64,000 nucleotides of DNA. It comes from Hanleya hanleyi (taxonomy: Eukaryota; Mollusca; Polyplacophora; Lepidopleurida; Hanleyidae). The position numbers and the translations under genes are program-made. Positions 1 to 12,464 of the stretch are shown here, one piece after another (position 1 is the stretch's first letter; every line of letters starts with the position of its first letter). The notes beneath the pieces are model-generated. The model did no database searches. It saw only the letters and a list, made by a program, of their open reading frames with translations, and had not been told where the DNA came from. The DNA is taken from positions 1 to 64,000 of the forward strand of contig JAVTVY010018802.1 in the NCBI GenBank assembly GCA_036873755.1, read 5' to 3'.

Positions 1-1712
1 AGATCGATCAGCGGCGACTCCCAGATGATGGAGATCTGCTGGAACACCTCCGGATGAAGTTGCCACTCTGTCTGAAGTACGGTGTCCGGACGAGACAAGC
101 TGTCCGCTAAGACATTGAGCCGGCCCGGAACATGGCGGGCGTGTAGATGGATGTGATGAAGACGAGTCCACTCGTAGAGATCCCACACAAGGCGAAACAT
201 TGGAAGCGAGCGTGTTGTTCCCAACTTGTTGATGTGAGCAATCACTGTGGAATTGTCCGTCGCAATGAGAAGAGACGAATACATGAGACGATGACTCCAA
301 TGTTGCACCGCCAAAATGACAGCCTTCATCTCCAGAAGGTTGATGTGAAGACTGGCATCCAACGTTGACCATCTGCCGGATACTACTAATTCGTCTAGAT
401 GGGCACCCCAACCGGTCTCGGATGCATCGGTGTACAGATGATAACTCGGAGTCGGAAAACGGAATGGGACGCCCTGCATGACGTTGAGCCGGGATTGCCA
501 CCAGATCAGATATGGATGAAGAGACGTCAATACCGGCACCGCTGGGTTTATGGAAGGTGTCTGTAGGTAAGGATACAGATGATACTGTAGTGGACGCACC
601 TGAAGCCGGCCGTAATGAGTTAGGTCCTGAGTGGAAGTGAGCAAACCTACCAAACTTTGCCACTGTTGACGTGTCTGTGACGTTGATGACAAAAACTTTC
701 GGATTACCAGCTGAATTTTGTCCCAACGATCCTCCGGAGGATACACTAGTTGATGTCGGGTATCGAACACAGCGCCGATGTAACGGCGAACTTGAGCCGG
801 GACCAACTCTGACTTGAGAGGATGAGGGATGAATCCTAGATGACGTAAGACCAGAAGTGTGAACTGGACTTGCATGTTGAGACGGGATTCTTCCGCTGCC
901 CATAGGAGGATGTCGTCTATATAAACCTCTACCTGAATACCCCGCAGGTGTAGAAAAGCCATGACCGGTGAGGTAATGCGGGTAAACAGCCAAGGGGCTA
1001 TGTTGACCCCGAATGGGAGAACCTGCCATTCGAAACGGCGTTCGTTGACAACGAAGCGGAGATAACGGCGATGACGAGGATGAATTGGAACATGAAGATA
1101 CGCGTCCTGTAGATCGACTGAGGCCAGCCAATCCCGAAGATGTACACGGGCCCGAATCGATGTAACAGTCGGCATCTTGAAATGAGGGGGGAGGGCGAGA
1201 TGAAACTTGTTTAACACTTTTAGATCGATCACCATCCGCATCTGGGGCGAGTCTTTTTTGGGAACCAGAAACACGTGGCTGTAAAACCCAAAGCTGTCCT
1301 CTGTCGGCGGTAATTCTCTGACCGCTCCCTTCTCGATGAGCGTGTTGACTGACGACAGAAGAGTCTGCACGTGACTCGCAGAGACTGGTAGGCGGGATGG
1401 GCGTGGCCAAATGATAAGTTTGGGAAGGGAACGAAAAGTGAACAGGAAGCCGCGCTCCAAAACTCTCAAAATCCAGGTGTCGTCGGTGATGAGACGCCAA
1501 TTGTCTCTGAAGTATTGAAGGCGGCCGCCCACAACATGATGATTGAACGTCCGGAAAGGAGGAGGCTGCAAAACGTCGGCTTGATCTGATCCGGGAACTC
1601 GATAGTCATTTACTGGAACGACCACCCCTCTTGGTTGATTTACCACGAAAGGAACGGCGCCCACGCCGCGGAGGTTTGTCAATACCCCGAAACCTCCCTC
1701 GAGCGCCGCCAT
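1..1712 (-). CDS. DIRS-type retrotransposon ORF2: reverse transcriptase / RNase H, 3' part outside window
   Basis: Reading the minus strand by hand gives one frame open from an ATG at 1712 to base 1 with no stop, about 570 codons, so the protein is cut by the window edge. RT motifs in order are FLVPKKD, SVDLQDAYLHVPIHP, LPFGVNIAP and the catalytic YIDDILLWA near residue 265. RNase H follows (LYTDASETGWGAH near residue 427), then HINLLEMKAV and LADSLSRPD. This RT/RH style, without an adjacent aspartic protease or DDE integrase, is typical of DIRS elements, which use a tyrosine recombinase; that domain would lie left of base 1. The frame is +1 relative to ORF1 and overlaps its last 107 nt, so ORF2 is either reinitiated or reached by frameshifting. 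No disabling mutation was seen, so the element may be recent. Confidence 0.88.
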   Translation of the reverse strand, partial: MAALEGGFGVLTNLRGVGAVPFVVNQPRGVVVPVNDYRVPGSDQADVLQPPPFRTFNHHVVGGRLQYFRDNWRLITDDTWILRVLERGFLFTFRSLPKLIIWPRPSRLPVSASHVQTLLSSVNTLIEKGAVRELPPTEDSFGFYSHVFLVPKKDSPQMRMVIDLKVLNKFHLALPPHFKMPTVTSIRARVHLRDWLASVDLQDAYLHVPIHPRHRRYLRFVVNERRFEWQVLPFGVNIAPWLFTRITSPVMAFLHLRGIQVEVYIDDILLWAAEESRLNMQVQFTLLVLRHLGFIPHPLKSELVPAQVRRYIGAVFDTRHQLVYPPEDRWDKIQLVIRKFLSSTSQTRQQWQSLVGLLTSTQDLTHYGRLQVRPLQYHLYPYLQTPSINPAVPVLTSLHPYLIWWQSRLNVMQGVPFRFPTPSYHLYTDASETGWGAHLDELVVSGRWSTLDASLHINLLEMKAVILAVQHWSHRLMYSSLLIATDNSTVIAHINKLGTTRSLPMFRLVWDLYEWTRLHHIHLHARHVPGRLNVLADSLSRPDTVLQTEWQLHPEVFQQISIIWESPLID

Positions 1713-3711
1713 CTTGTTGGGTGGAAGAGGAGTTACGGCCCCGCCTCGAACGACGATCCGACGAACCACCCCGAGCAACAGCACCAATCAAACGCGCAGT
1801 ACGTTCCTCGCGGATGACCGGAACAACAGACTCAATGGAATTGTTGAAAATGGCGCTGGAAGCTAATGGTTGATGAAGCAGAAAATCCTTAACCATAAAG
1901 GACACGTCCGGCTTAACCGTCTTAAGTAAGGCGTTGCGTTGCGCTTGAAGAAGCGAAACGTATGAATAAGAAGAGGCCTGAATAACTTGATGATTAGCCT
2001 GTACTAGGGTTTCAATGAAACCCCGCAAATAAGCCACACGACCCGCAGACAAAGAAGTCGATCCATCGTCCTGGTGTAACTCCGGGTCCAAGGCAATCCG
2101 AGAAGTCGCTAACAAAAACCAATCAGTGATTGAGGAAGCACGTTGGATTGTCAATAACATCTCTTGAATATTCTCCACAACTTTGGTATTGAATTCAAGT
2201 GGAGTAGATTTAGCTGATTTAGAAACCTGAGATAAATCTCGATCACGCTTGGGTGGCTTGTCAGGTAACACGTTATCATGAAGACGATAGGAAGCTCCGA
2301 GACTAGGCTTCTTAAATTTATTGTCATCTTGTAATTGACGATCAAATTTGTCTAAATGATCTGCCCATGCTGGTGACGGGGCACATGTATGAGGCACAAC
2401 CGACTTGGAAATAGCTAATGCAGAGTCCGCAGCTGTCCGGCACTTACCACTAGAAGAACCCTTCGAAGGCACGGGCATATCCGGAACTAACGCTAAAAGC
2501 GCCTGCATATTAAGCGCAAGATCTATCTTCGACGTAACTTTAGCACTAGTCTGAGAGGAAGAAGAATCATCCGACTCACTCGACGAACTCGGAGACTGAG
2601 AACAAGACGATAAATCAGGATCCACCAAATGATCAAGAACAGGGGCTCGTTGATAATGAACATGGTAACCTTGACCAGAGGGAGCCGAAACACCAGGAAA
2701 ACGGTGAGTAGGATCAGGAGAATGAACTATCGACGTACGAGAACGGCGTACCGGTGAACGGGAACGTCGTAAAACAGTACCAGAATGAATCGGGAGACGA
2801 GAACTACGGATCGGAGAACGAGATCGTCGAACCGAGGTAACAGAATCACGAACAGGTGACAACAAACGATGAGGTGGTGAACCCGAGCGTTGTGTACGAG
2901 AGCGTGAATGGTGATGTGAAGCTGAGTGTCGTGTAGCAGTATGTGAACGACGATGTGAAGTATCAACAATTGCGGGGATTGATGAACGTAAGCCCGCAAC
3001 CTGAACACTTAATGGTAGGACCGAACAGGCTTCCATAGATTTTTCAGCATTAGGAAAACTATGTCTAGTTTTAACCCGTAAAGGAGAAATTGACACTCTA
3101 CGTCGTTTCTTAGATTTCTTCCTACTAACATGTACATGTGGAGAACCAATAGGTAATGGAGAGATAGCCTTGGGTGAAGAGTCCTTTTGTTCGACGAGAA
3201 CAAAAGACTGGCCAGGCTTGACCGACCTGGCCTTTGTTAAGCGTAACAAAGGGACTGGATTTGAACCGACCCTAGACAATGAAACTCCAGACCGGGACAA
3301 GCTGTCTAGTAACCTGGAATTATCCTCCTGTAGGACGGTCCCGCTAGGAGGTATGCAAACTGACACGGGTGACTGAGGATCTTGACCAGCCCGGTCAAGA
3401 TCTTCATTACACTTCATATCTTTAACTAAAGAAAACTCTAAGACCCGTCTGTCGATCTCCGACAAAGACGGGTCATCACAAGCATGTAACAGAAAAGCCC
3501 GACGGGCCTGGGCATAATTCTTCCAGGCCGCCGGACTCCATAATACACATTCCGCGCACGTGGACGCCCGGTAACAAAAATCTTTACAAGATAAACAGGC
3601 AGTATGAGCGTCCAAAGGGGATAAATCTTTCCCGCATGTACGACAAGGAATGCCAGTCGGAACTTCAGACATATTTATACAGTAAGTAAGTTCCGAATGA
3701 ATAACAAACAC
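1606..3711 (-). CDS. DIRS-type ORF1, Gag-like Cys/His and Arg/Ser-rich protein
   Basis: An intact 701-residue frame precedes and overlaps the RT frame. The N-terminus holds a Cys/His cluster (Cys23, 26, 39, 42, 46, 52, 55 with His36) of the kind found in DIRS Gag-like proteins. Residues about 255-345 are rich in RS and RRSRSP repeats, a Ser-rich acidic tract follows near 365-390, and the C-terminus (about 665-701) is Arg/Gly-rich, suiting RNA binding. A second in-frame ATG at 3672 (MSEVPTG) is an equally plausible start and lies closer to the Cys cluster. The role in particle assembly is inferred from position and composition; no enzymatic motif is visible. Confidence 0.8.
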   Translation of the reverse strand: MFVIHSELTYCINMSEVPTGIPCRTCGKDLSPLDAHTACLSCKDFCYRASTCAECVLWSPAAWKNYAQARRAFLLHACDDPSLSEIDRRVLEFSLVKDMKCNEDLDRAGQDPQSPVSVCIPPSGTVLQEDNSRLLDSLSRSGVSLSRVGSNPVPLLRLTKARSVKPGQSFVLVEQKDSSPKAISPLPIGSPHVHVSRKKSKKRRRVSISPLRVKTRHSFPNAEKSMEACSVLPLSVQVAGLRSSIPAIVDTSHRRSHTATRHSASHHHSRSRTQRSGSPPHRLLSPVRDSVTSVRRSRSPIRSSRLPIHSGTVLRRSRSPVRRSRTSIVHSPDPTHRFPGVSAPSGQGYHVHYQRAPVLDHLVDPDLSSCSQSPSSSSESDDSSSSQTSAKVTSKIDLALNMQALLALVPDMPVPSKGSSSGKCRTAADSALAISKSVVPHTCAPSPAWADHLDKFDRQLQDDNKFKKPSLGASYRLHDNVLPDKPPKRDRDLSQVSKSAKSTPLEFNTKVVENIQEMLLTIQRASSITDWFLLATSRIALDPELHQDDGSTSLSAGRVAYLRGFIETLVQANHQVIQASSYSYVSLLQAQRNALLKTVKPDVSFMVKDFLLHQPLASSAIFNNSIESVVPVIREERTARLIGAVARGGSSDRRSRRGRNSSSTQQDGGARGRFRGIDKPPRRGRRSFRGKSTKRGGRSSK

Positions 3712-3960
3712 AAGACTTGATAAAGGATATTACACCAGCGAGACAACAACAACCAATGTTGTAGAATTGCCTCTGAATACTTCCCTTTAGATGTGCACTG
3801 GTCAAGCAAACAAGAGAAAGAGGATGAGAAATGAGGCTACAGTCGCCTATATAGTGACCACGCTGGATTTGAGTGGAGAGCTCTCCTAGGGGCGGACAAC
3901 TCTTCTCCTAGGGGAGTTAACTTTTTCTTTTAAACTTCCGTTTTCTACGTTTGATTGTGC
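3712..3960 (-). promoter_or_regulatory. Likely 5' terminal repeat and promoter of the DIRS element
   Basis: Upstream of ORF1 the minus strand has a TATA-like CTATATAG at 3847-3854, about 135 bp before the ORF1 start. Beyond it, TCTCCTAGGGG occurs twice between about 3880 and 3915. Sequence becomes ordinary AT-rich DNA after about 3960, so I place the element's 5' end near there. The matching inverted repeat at the other end is outside the window, so the exact border is not proven. Confidence 0.45.
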
Positions 3961-6900
3961 AATTAATAAGGGATTAATGGCATTAATTAAAGCAGGTTTA
4001 AGACTTAGGTAGCAAACATGTATTTTATAACACAAATAATGAGAAATATTGGAATTATTCCTTCAAATGTATAGCCTGACCGATTTCTCGCATTTCATTT
4101 TTTTTGGGCCAAAATTCAAGTTTTCAAATCATATTTCTCGAAAAGTATTCACGCTACGCTTCAAAAATTTGCATACCTGTTATACGTGGTGATCTAGTCA
4201 ATGGCGTCTCAGTTCCTATAAGTTCAGCTTAGTTTTTTAATTAGTCAACTTTGAATTCAGAAAGTTGTAAGATAATCAAATTTTGTCAATTCATTTCAGC
4301 TAAAATACTATAAAAACAGAATTAGGCAGAAAAAAAACAAAAACTGAGACATTGTTTAATAGATGATCAAGGTTGGTTGGTTAGTTGTTTGAAGTTTAAC
4401 GTCGCACCTAACCTTATTGGTCACACGGCGACGATGACCCAAACAAACTTAGTTGATCAAGGTTTACCTTTAAATTTGAAATATGTGAAACAGTTTTCAC
4501 AAAATTTCAATTGAAAAATTGGAGGCTATTTTTTTCATTTCATTTGTTTTTTCAATTTTGAATACTTTCTACATGGTAGTAGCAGCAGTCTGTAAATTAC
4601 ATAAGTGAATTCCTCAAGACATACACCTTCATAAAGTATATATATTATTATTGTTATGTTGAATATTTATTGTTACAGAAGATTTATTAAAAATGTATAA
4701 AACTGCCTCAGTGGTTACATATCCTCAAATACCTCTTAGCAAAAATTTCCACTGCCACAGTTGAAAGAGTACTTTATATGCATTATTAATATTCTATTTA
4801 AATCCTAGAATCATGGTATGCAAATTCAATGAAATCCAATCATAAACTTACAATTGTATTTTCATTATTTTGAGATTAAACTATCTTAGTATAGCACAGA
4901 TTAATCAATCAATCAATCAACCAATCAATCAATTACTGAACAGAAACATAAAAATGAGCTCAGGACCATCGTTAGACTATTTTAAATTGAATTGAATTCC
5001 TGGGATACATGTAACCCTTCACTCATGTATTTCAAGACTGAGTGAATACAAATGAGACTGTTATGTAAGAAGAATTAGTTAGTTTTACTCTCTCTAAACA
5101 CTTGTTACTGATTGTACTGTAAAATCACTGCTTGCATTTTAGTATTTTCAATGTAACAAAAAAATATCTGACAAAAAATTGAAATTTTATTTTATGGGTG
5201 TTCTCTATGAGCTTCAAATTCCAGAACTGCAGTGTGGAGACGTTAGAGGTTTTTTTTTAGAGTTTCTTATCCATTGATAAGGGAAAGTTTTGGTTAAACA
5301 TCTGATGTAGGTACTGCTGACATTACACCAGCACAAGATTTTGATGTTATGGTTTACATTAGCAGGGGAGATCACTGAAATACTAAACGAGATAAAATTC
5401 CATAAGCGTTAGTATGTATTAATTCCATTACAGGCACAGGAGTTGTTAAGCTCTCAATCTACTTTACTTGATACTGACTGAAGTTTCTCACACACCATTC
5501 ACACTATGTTTACAAGAACATGCTGCCCTTACACTAGATTAATTGGAAGATTTGGGTAAACTTTCTCCTTAACTTAACCATGGTATCTGTCATTGTGTAA
5601 ACATGTCAGCTAAAGTGGAATCATCAGACTGACTAATGGTGTCACAGTAAGATCACTTGAACTCTGATCACCATTAGTATTTGTAAAATATACTATCTTA
5701 CAGACATAATGGCCAACGAAACAAAATCATCATTTATTGTCTTCTAAAATGAAGAAGATGGATGTTATATTTTGTGACTCTTTATTTGTTGTGCTAATTT
5801 TGAATGTATGCATTTGTAAGGCCGTCCTCCACTGTTTCGTTTATTTAGATTTTTTTTAAACAAAAATTTCTTAGGATTTTTCAGGATTCCTTGATTTAAT
5901 ATTTTCATTTATCAAGCACTCTAATTCGTTTATATTAGCATCAGCTTGATTCTCTGATTCCGGCATGCAACATTTTGGCAGTTTAAGTTGTTATAATTCA
6001 AGAAGATATATTTTGTCAAACAGAAAGTGTTTGTATAACAGTATTTTCATTATTTTGGGATTACACTAGCTTAGTATAGAACAGATTCTAGTGCTGAAAA
6101 TTGGTCGAGTCTCATGGTGTTATAATGTTTTATACTTTGTTTTGAGATACATGTTCACGTACAGAGTTTACAGATATTATAGACATTTTAGCAAATTCCC
6201 CATCAGTCATGAAAACCGATAGGTATAAAATCATGCTTAGTGCAATTAAACTTTGATGTTATTTGTAAAGTCTGTAATGAATGTATAATCATACTTATCG
6301 GGACTGTAAGACATGTTTGTTACATAGATTTTCTGCTTCAATTCACTTTGTCAATTTTGTTTGAATTTGAAATCTGGACAATCAATACATAAGTTTACAT
6401 CTTGGCAGCCTTAATCATATAGACTGTCTTCCATACCAGAAAAAAAGTGAAAATCGTTACCTGTGAAATAAAGTTGCAGAAATGTCGCATGACAAAATGT
6501 CACTTTTCAGGTACCGAAAATCACATGCCGATATATCTCTTACCGAAATATCGCATGCGGAAATGTCCTGACACCCGTTCATTACCAGTTAATTTTCATC
6601 ATTCTCCAGCTCTGCATGAACCCTGCATGAAAACATGCTCTATGCAACTAATATTTGAATGGTATCTGCTATAAATAACCACCAATGGACAGACAATGAA
6701 GGAGACCTGGTTGGCTCTTAATTTGCTCAACTATGGGCATGTTCAGAGAGCTCACGATTCAGGAATGAGATTCTTAAATTCTAATACATATAACATAATA
6801 TGTACTAATATCATTTATTATATATCCTACTGATTTGGAGCTCCAATTCTTAGATGATACATGTATGTCAGTATCATAGTTTGGGAAGTTGCCTGAATAG

Positions 6901-8229
6901 AATCATCTTCACCACGTCAAGGTTTCTATTTGTGAGCCAAAGGCGAACCCTTGACCAACTTGCATAGCAAACCGCGTTCCGCCCACACTCCAGTTACGTG
7001 ACCTAGAAAAACTGCGCTGATGGTAAAATATGTTTGGGTGTTACTTTCGCTGCTGAACTATTCGCGGATACCGCATGTAAAATATTTAATCCAAGCACGC
7101 GTAACGATTAAATATTAATGGATAGACCAGTGAAATTTTATAGAAATCCGTGCGTTTCAACCCAATTCAAGTCCTTCAGTGGGAAGGTGAGGTCGGATAC
7201 ACTGACATTGCAGACCGCCTTTAAAGCTTCGGTGTTTTTCACATTTGCCTGGCTTGTTGGATGTTTGATGGAAGATGAATGGGTTGATTTTCTCTTCAAG
7301 TAGATTTTGTTTTAAACTATGTTTCCTTTATATTTATTAATGTTCATGGTTGTTGAAAAGGTGCATGTTCATCTGTCATTGGGTATCGCGCAATGGTGTT
7401 TTCGAATATGTTGTCATGGTCGCGGTGCTTAAGTGATCTGATTGGTCAATATGTGCAGGATGCCGCTGTGTTGTCGTTGATCATTGCCCAGGCTATATCT
7501 AGGATAGAGATACCCCTGGTTTTAGCGAGGATGGAATAGAATAGGAGCTACAGACAATCATAAAATTATTATACATGAAATACTGAAAAGTTTGACAGAG
7601 AAAATATATGTGTGGGAATAATAAACAATGCTGTTTTTGATGGAGCCTGATCACAGTTTGTTAGTAAGCTCTGGTATGAAGACTGCTCAGCATGTCCGCT
7701 TTTAGTTTAAGACCTTAAATATAAATATATTAGGACAAACTAGTCTGAGTTGATCGCCAATACATCATCACTATCTCAACAACCACTAGGAAGAATTCTA
7801 TTAAATGTTTCCAAAAGCTCCAGCAATTAAGGTACAAAGGTGACAACTCAAGTGATTTAAAACCCAAACAGGATTTGGTATCTTCATAAACTGAAGAGGC
7901 TAGAGAGGGGTCAGTGTAAATGTGTAAGTGGTAGATCAGGTATCCAGGCATTAACTGGTCACTCCTGGCCTAACACTCCTCCAGTTTGAGGGGGTGGACA
8001 TCCATTACAGCTAATCCTCTACAATATCTGACCAACACTAATAACCAATGTAGAATTTGGGCAGATTTTCAACCCAAACATGTAAACACACTGACAGATG
8101 AAGCACTTGTCAAATTTCAGAAACTAGGCTAACATCATACTCATCCAGGAAACTTTACTATAAACTGTAATTTTGTTTTTAAATAATATTGTCGATCATC
8201 TGACTTGAGTTTAGTCTTCATAATATAAA
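3961..8229. other. AT-rich intergenic DNA without a recognised gene
   Basis: About 4.3 kb with only short scattered frames. It includes a small ATCA-type simple repeat near 4900-4935 and one short retroposon (separate entry). A somewhat CpG-richer, apparently single-copy stretch lies at about 6955-7300 and could be regulatory or an untranslated exon, but nothing in it can be named. Confidence 0.6.
4375..4453. mobile_element. 79-bp SINE-tail-like insertion with 11-bp target duplication
   Basis: The segment starts with GGTTGG-type repeats and contains GTTTAACGTCGCACC, similar to the GTTTAACG(A/C)CGCA part of mollusc SINE tails. It is flanked by a perfect 11-bp direct repeat TGATCAAGGTT at 4364-4374 and 4454-4464, the hallmark of target-primed retroposition. 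Only the tail is present, so it is a 5'-truncated copy. Confidence 0.65.
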
Positions 8230-8280
8230 TGCTTTGTCAGCATCAAACAATTTAACTTCAAGCAATCAGCCGAACTGGAA

Positions 8281-10505
8281 TCTTCACAGACCTGTATTAC
8301 ATAATATAATTGAAATTATCTCTCATAGCCATGCAATTAATTGTTTTCTCTCAATTTCATTCAAACCTTTGCAAAACAAACAGAACTGTAATCTCAAAGG
8401 GCACATCCCAGTACAACGATACAAATATGGGCATTTTATAATAAAAACAGCCATGAGCTCACATATTCCCCGCCAGTTTATTGAGATAAATCAGATGACA
8501 ATAATGAATATAAAATCAATTAAATTGATGCATAATTGTTCAATGTTGAAAATAATGTGATTTACATGCGACTGAACCATCGTGGCTGTCATATTGGATT
8601 CAGAAATGATCATTTGTGTCATTCAAATAGATACAAAATAACTCAAAATGATTTACTGTACTTGAATGTATGTCAGCAAGTTCATTCCATTTGTTCAGCA
8701 GAACAGTTCATGCTGATGATGAGCGTGTTCAATTATCAGAAGAATGGGAGTTAGGTGCAGGATTGGCTTTTATTTAAATATTTTTCAAATTTCCTATGCT
8801 TTGACATGGTGCTAAATAGCATACTTGACAATATTGTGCAGATACTTTTGCTAAACTCCGCAGTAGGCAGAAAAGTGGGCTACTTTAATAGCATCTATAT
8901 TCAATATTTAGCACTTTTATAATCTAGTCTAATTAGAATATATTCGCATTAAAATATCTGTAACACCGTGTCGGAGAAAGAACAATAGATTCAATATTCA
9001 GCACCTTTATAATATTGTCTAATTAGAATAGATTCGCACTTAAATATGTAGCTGACGTCTGAGAACAGACAAGATATTGAATATTTAGCACTTTGATAAT
9101 ATCATATAATTAGAAGAGATTCGCAGTTAAATATCTAGCTGGCGTCCAAGGAAGACAATATATTCAATATGTAGCACCTTTATAATATCACCTAATTAGA
9201 AAAGATTCGCACTTAAATATGTAGCTGGCGTCTGGGAAAAGACAATATATTCAATATTTAGCAATTTTATAATCTATACTAAATAGAAGAGATTCGTGGT
9301 TAAATATCCACAAGAACCTTTTCGGAGAAAAGACAATATATTCAATATTTAGCACTTTTATAATCTACTCTAATTAGAAGAGATTCGCTTTGAAATATCT
9401 GTAACTGCAATCTTCACAGACCTGTATTACATAATATAATTGAAATTATTATCTCTCATAGCCATGCAATCAATTGTTTTCTCTCAATTTCATTCAAACC
9501 TTTGCAAAACAAACAGAACTGTAATCTCAAAGGGTGCATGCCAGTACATCGATACAAATATGGGCATTTTATAATAAGAACAGCAGCCATGAGCTCACAT
9601 ATCCTCCGCCAGTTTACTGAGACAAATCAGATGACAATAATGAATATAAAATCAATTAAATTGATGCATAATTGTTCAATGTTGGAAATAATGTGATTTA
9701 CATGTGACTGACCCATCGTGGCTGTCATATTGGATTTCAGAAATGATCATTTGTGTCATTCGAATAGATACAAAATAACTCAAAATGATTTACTGTACTT
9801 GAATGTAAATGTCATCAAGTTCATTCCATGTGTTCAGCAGAACAGTTCAAGCTGATGATGAGCACTCCTCCAAGATGAAGAGTGTAGATTATCAGAAGAA
9901 TGGCTTCTATATAAACATGACAACAGTTCAACTATACAAAGTGGGAAACTCTAATCCTACAAACCACTTAGGAAAGACAACTACTCTGATGAACAGACAT
10001 AACTAACAATACATTGATAGGTAAAAATCACTAGGCCCAAAGCTATTCCCGAATTACTTGCAATGAGTTTGAGGTATACTTGATATTTGATCATAATCAT
10101 TAACATATTTTGGCCTAGGTGGCCTTGACCTTTAGACCATTTGATCTCAAAATAATTATTTGATTATTCTTTGCTCGATGTGTGAGGAAGTTATCAAGTT
10201 TTGAATCAATTCAGGACTTAGAACAGGAGATTTTTTATTTGTACAGGTTCTCTGGCTTGAGTGAACTTAATCTTTTAACCTAAACATAAAATACAGGCTT
10301 CTTTGTCCCAATATACTCAATGTTTCACACCAATTAATACAATGGAACTGGAGATTTTCGAGTTAGGTGCAGAATTGGCTTCTTTTTAAAGATATTTTCC
10401 AAATTTCCTATGCTTTAACATGGTGCTATATAGCATATTTGGCGATATTGTGCAGATATTTTTGCTAAACTCCACAGTAGGCAGAAAAGTGGGTTACTTT
10501 AACAG
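8281..10505. repeat. Two diverged copies of a satellite-associated unit
   Basis: Sequence 8281-8750 recurs at 9411-9905, including long near-identical stretches. The lead-in to the satellite at 8751-8890 (GTTAGGTGCAG onward) recurs at about 10354-10505. Between the two parts the second copy carries about 450 extra bases (9906-10353) holding a mollusc-type TGACCTT-rich dispersed repeat. The short open frames in both copies are conserved only as DNA repeats; no coding evidence. Confidence 0.75.
8890..9405. repeat. Higher-order satellite, block 1
   Basis: About six monomers of 86-94 bp beginning TTCAATATTTAGCACTTTTA. Monomer types are told apart by their ends: A (CACCGTGTCGGAG), B (GACGTCTGAGAACAGAC), C (CTGGCGTCCAAGGAA), D (CTGGCGTCTGGGAAAAG), E (CCACAAGAACCTTTTCGG). 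The order is A-B-C-D-E-A, with the last A truncated where the duplicated flank begins. Confidence 0.85.
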
Positions 10506-11985
10506 CATCTATATTCAATATTTAGCACTTTTATAATCTACTCTAATTAGAAGAGATTCGCATTAAAATATATTGTACACCGTGTCGGAGAAAGGACAAT
10601 ATTTTCAATATTTAGCACCTTTATAATATCATCTAATTAGCATATATTTGCATTTAAATATGTAGGTGACGTTTGAGAACAGACAATATATTGAATATTT
10701 TGCTCCTTTATAATATCATCTAATTAGAAGAGATTCGCAGTTAAATATCTATCTGGTGTTTGAAGAAAGACAATATATTCAATATTTAGCATCTTTATAA
10801 TATCATATAATTACAAAAGATTAGCACTTAAATATGTAGCTGGCGTCTGCGAAGATATATTATATTCAATATTTAGCACTTTTATAATCCATACTAATTA
10901 GAAGAGATTCACAGTTATTAAGTATCCACAAGAGACTTTTCGGAGGGAAGACGATGTATTCAATATTTAGCACTTTTATAATCTAGTCTAATTAGAAGAT
11001 ATTGGCATTAAAATATCTGTAACACCGTGTCGGAGAAAAGACAATATATTCAATATTTAGCACTTTTATAATCTATACTAAATAGAAGAGATACACAGTT
11101 AAATATCCACAAGAGCCTTTTGGGAGAAAAGACAATATATTCAATATTTAGCACTTTTATAATCTACTCTAATTAGAAGAGATTCGCATTAAAATATCTG
11201 AAACACCGTGTCGGAGATAGGACAATATATTCAATTTTTAGCACCTTTATAATATCATCTAATTAGAATATATTCGCATTTAAATATGTAGGTGACGTTT
11301 GAGAACAGACAATATATTGAATATTTAGCACTTTGATAATATCATCTAACTAGAAGAGATTCGCAGTTAAATATCTATCTGGCGTCAGAAAAAGACAATA
11401 TATTCAATATTTAGCACCTTTATAATATCATATAATTAGAAAAGATTCGCACTAAAATATGTAGCTGGCGTCTGGGAAAAGACAATATATTCAATATTTA
11501 GCACTTTTATAATCTATACTAAATAGAAGAGATTTGCAGTTAAATATTCACATGAGCCTTTTCGGAGAAAAGACAATATATTCAATATTCAGCACTTTTA
11601 TAATCTACTCTAATTAGCAGAGATTCGCATTAAAATATCTTGTACACCGTGTCGGAGAAAGGACACTATTTTCAATATTTAGCACCTTTAAAATATCATC
11701 TAATTAGAATATATTTGCATTTAAATATGTAGGTGACGTTTGAGAACAAACAATATATTGAAAATTTTGCACCTTTACAATATCATCTAATTAGAAGAGA
11801 TTCGCACTTAAATATCTATCTGGCGTTTGAAGAAAGACAATATATTCAATATTTAGCAGCTTTATAATATCATATAATTACAAAAGATTAGCACTTAAAT
11901 ATGTAGCTGGCATCTGCGAAGATATATTATATTCAATATTTAGCATTTTTATAATCCATACTAATTAGAAGAGATTCACAGTTAA
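10506..11985. repeat. Higher-order satellite, block 2
   Basis: About 17 monomers in the order A-B-C-D-E-A, then E-A-B-C-D-E-A-B-C-D and a broken E. From one A monomer to the next A the higher-order period is about 446 bp (monomer starts near 10513, 10604, 10690, 10778, 10865, 10959). Near 11030-11100 an A monomer is followed directly by E, skipping B-D, as expected from unequal exchange. The last E monomer is split at its TTAA by the transposon at 11986. Confidence 0.87.
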
Positions 11986-12191
11986 AGGTCAACCCAAACG
12001 GATTTTTTGTTGGTCTAAAAATCCTTAAAAATCATAGTTCATACTTCACTTTGTATGAAAAAAATATTGAAAAAATTCTAATCCGATCAGAAACACACGT
12101 AAAATGGGAGCAAAGTGGGCTTTTTCACACTTTCACAGCTGGGTTGATGACGTCACGCAGGGCAATTGCCTGAGAAAAAATAGCGGATAAC

Positions 12192-12464
12192 ATGGAAAGC
12201 GAGTGCAGTCAGAGCTCCGATTCAGACGTCGATTCGAGCGATATCAGCTCCTTAGATGGAAATATTTTTCGCCAAGAAGATGAAATAGACATAGAGGAGG
12301 ATGATGACGGGCAAAATAACAGTTGTTTGAAGACCAACGACGAAATTCAGCCCTATCAATTTGAGCCGTACGACTCCGACTCTGACAACCATTCAGACAA
12401 CATGGAACTCAACGACAGGATTCGGAGAGGTCGTTTGTTGAATACAGACTGGTTTGCAACTTGA
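12192..12464 (+). pseudogene. Acidic protein resembling the N-terminus of P2X7-C-domain-like proteins
   Basis: A 90-residue frame inside the TTAA transposon. It is Ser/Asp/Glu-rich, then reads IQPYQFEPYDSDSDNHSD and ends near LLNTDW. From memory, proteins annotated 'P2X purinoceptor 7-like' in invertebrates share a PYQFEP motif followed by an NTxWC sequence leading into a Cys-rich zinc domain. Here the frame stops right after the Trp, and decayed sequence follows, including a possible downstream fragment at 12756 (MAKSKPWCMSGC). I treat it as a broken gene carried by the element. The family match is recalled, not searched. Confidence 0.5.

Noticed and set aside
7118..7303. 61-codon plus-strand frame in a CpG-richer stretch
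   Set aside because: No family resemblance or splice partners; kept only as a note in the intergenic entry.
8234..8754. 108- and 72-codon plus-strand frames with similar copies near 9502-10006
   Set aside because: They lie in a duplicated satellite-associated unit; the similarity is at DNA level and the frames are not both preserved.
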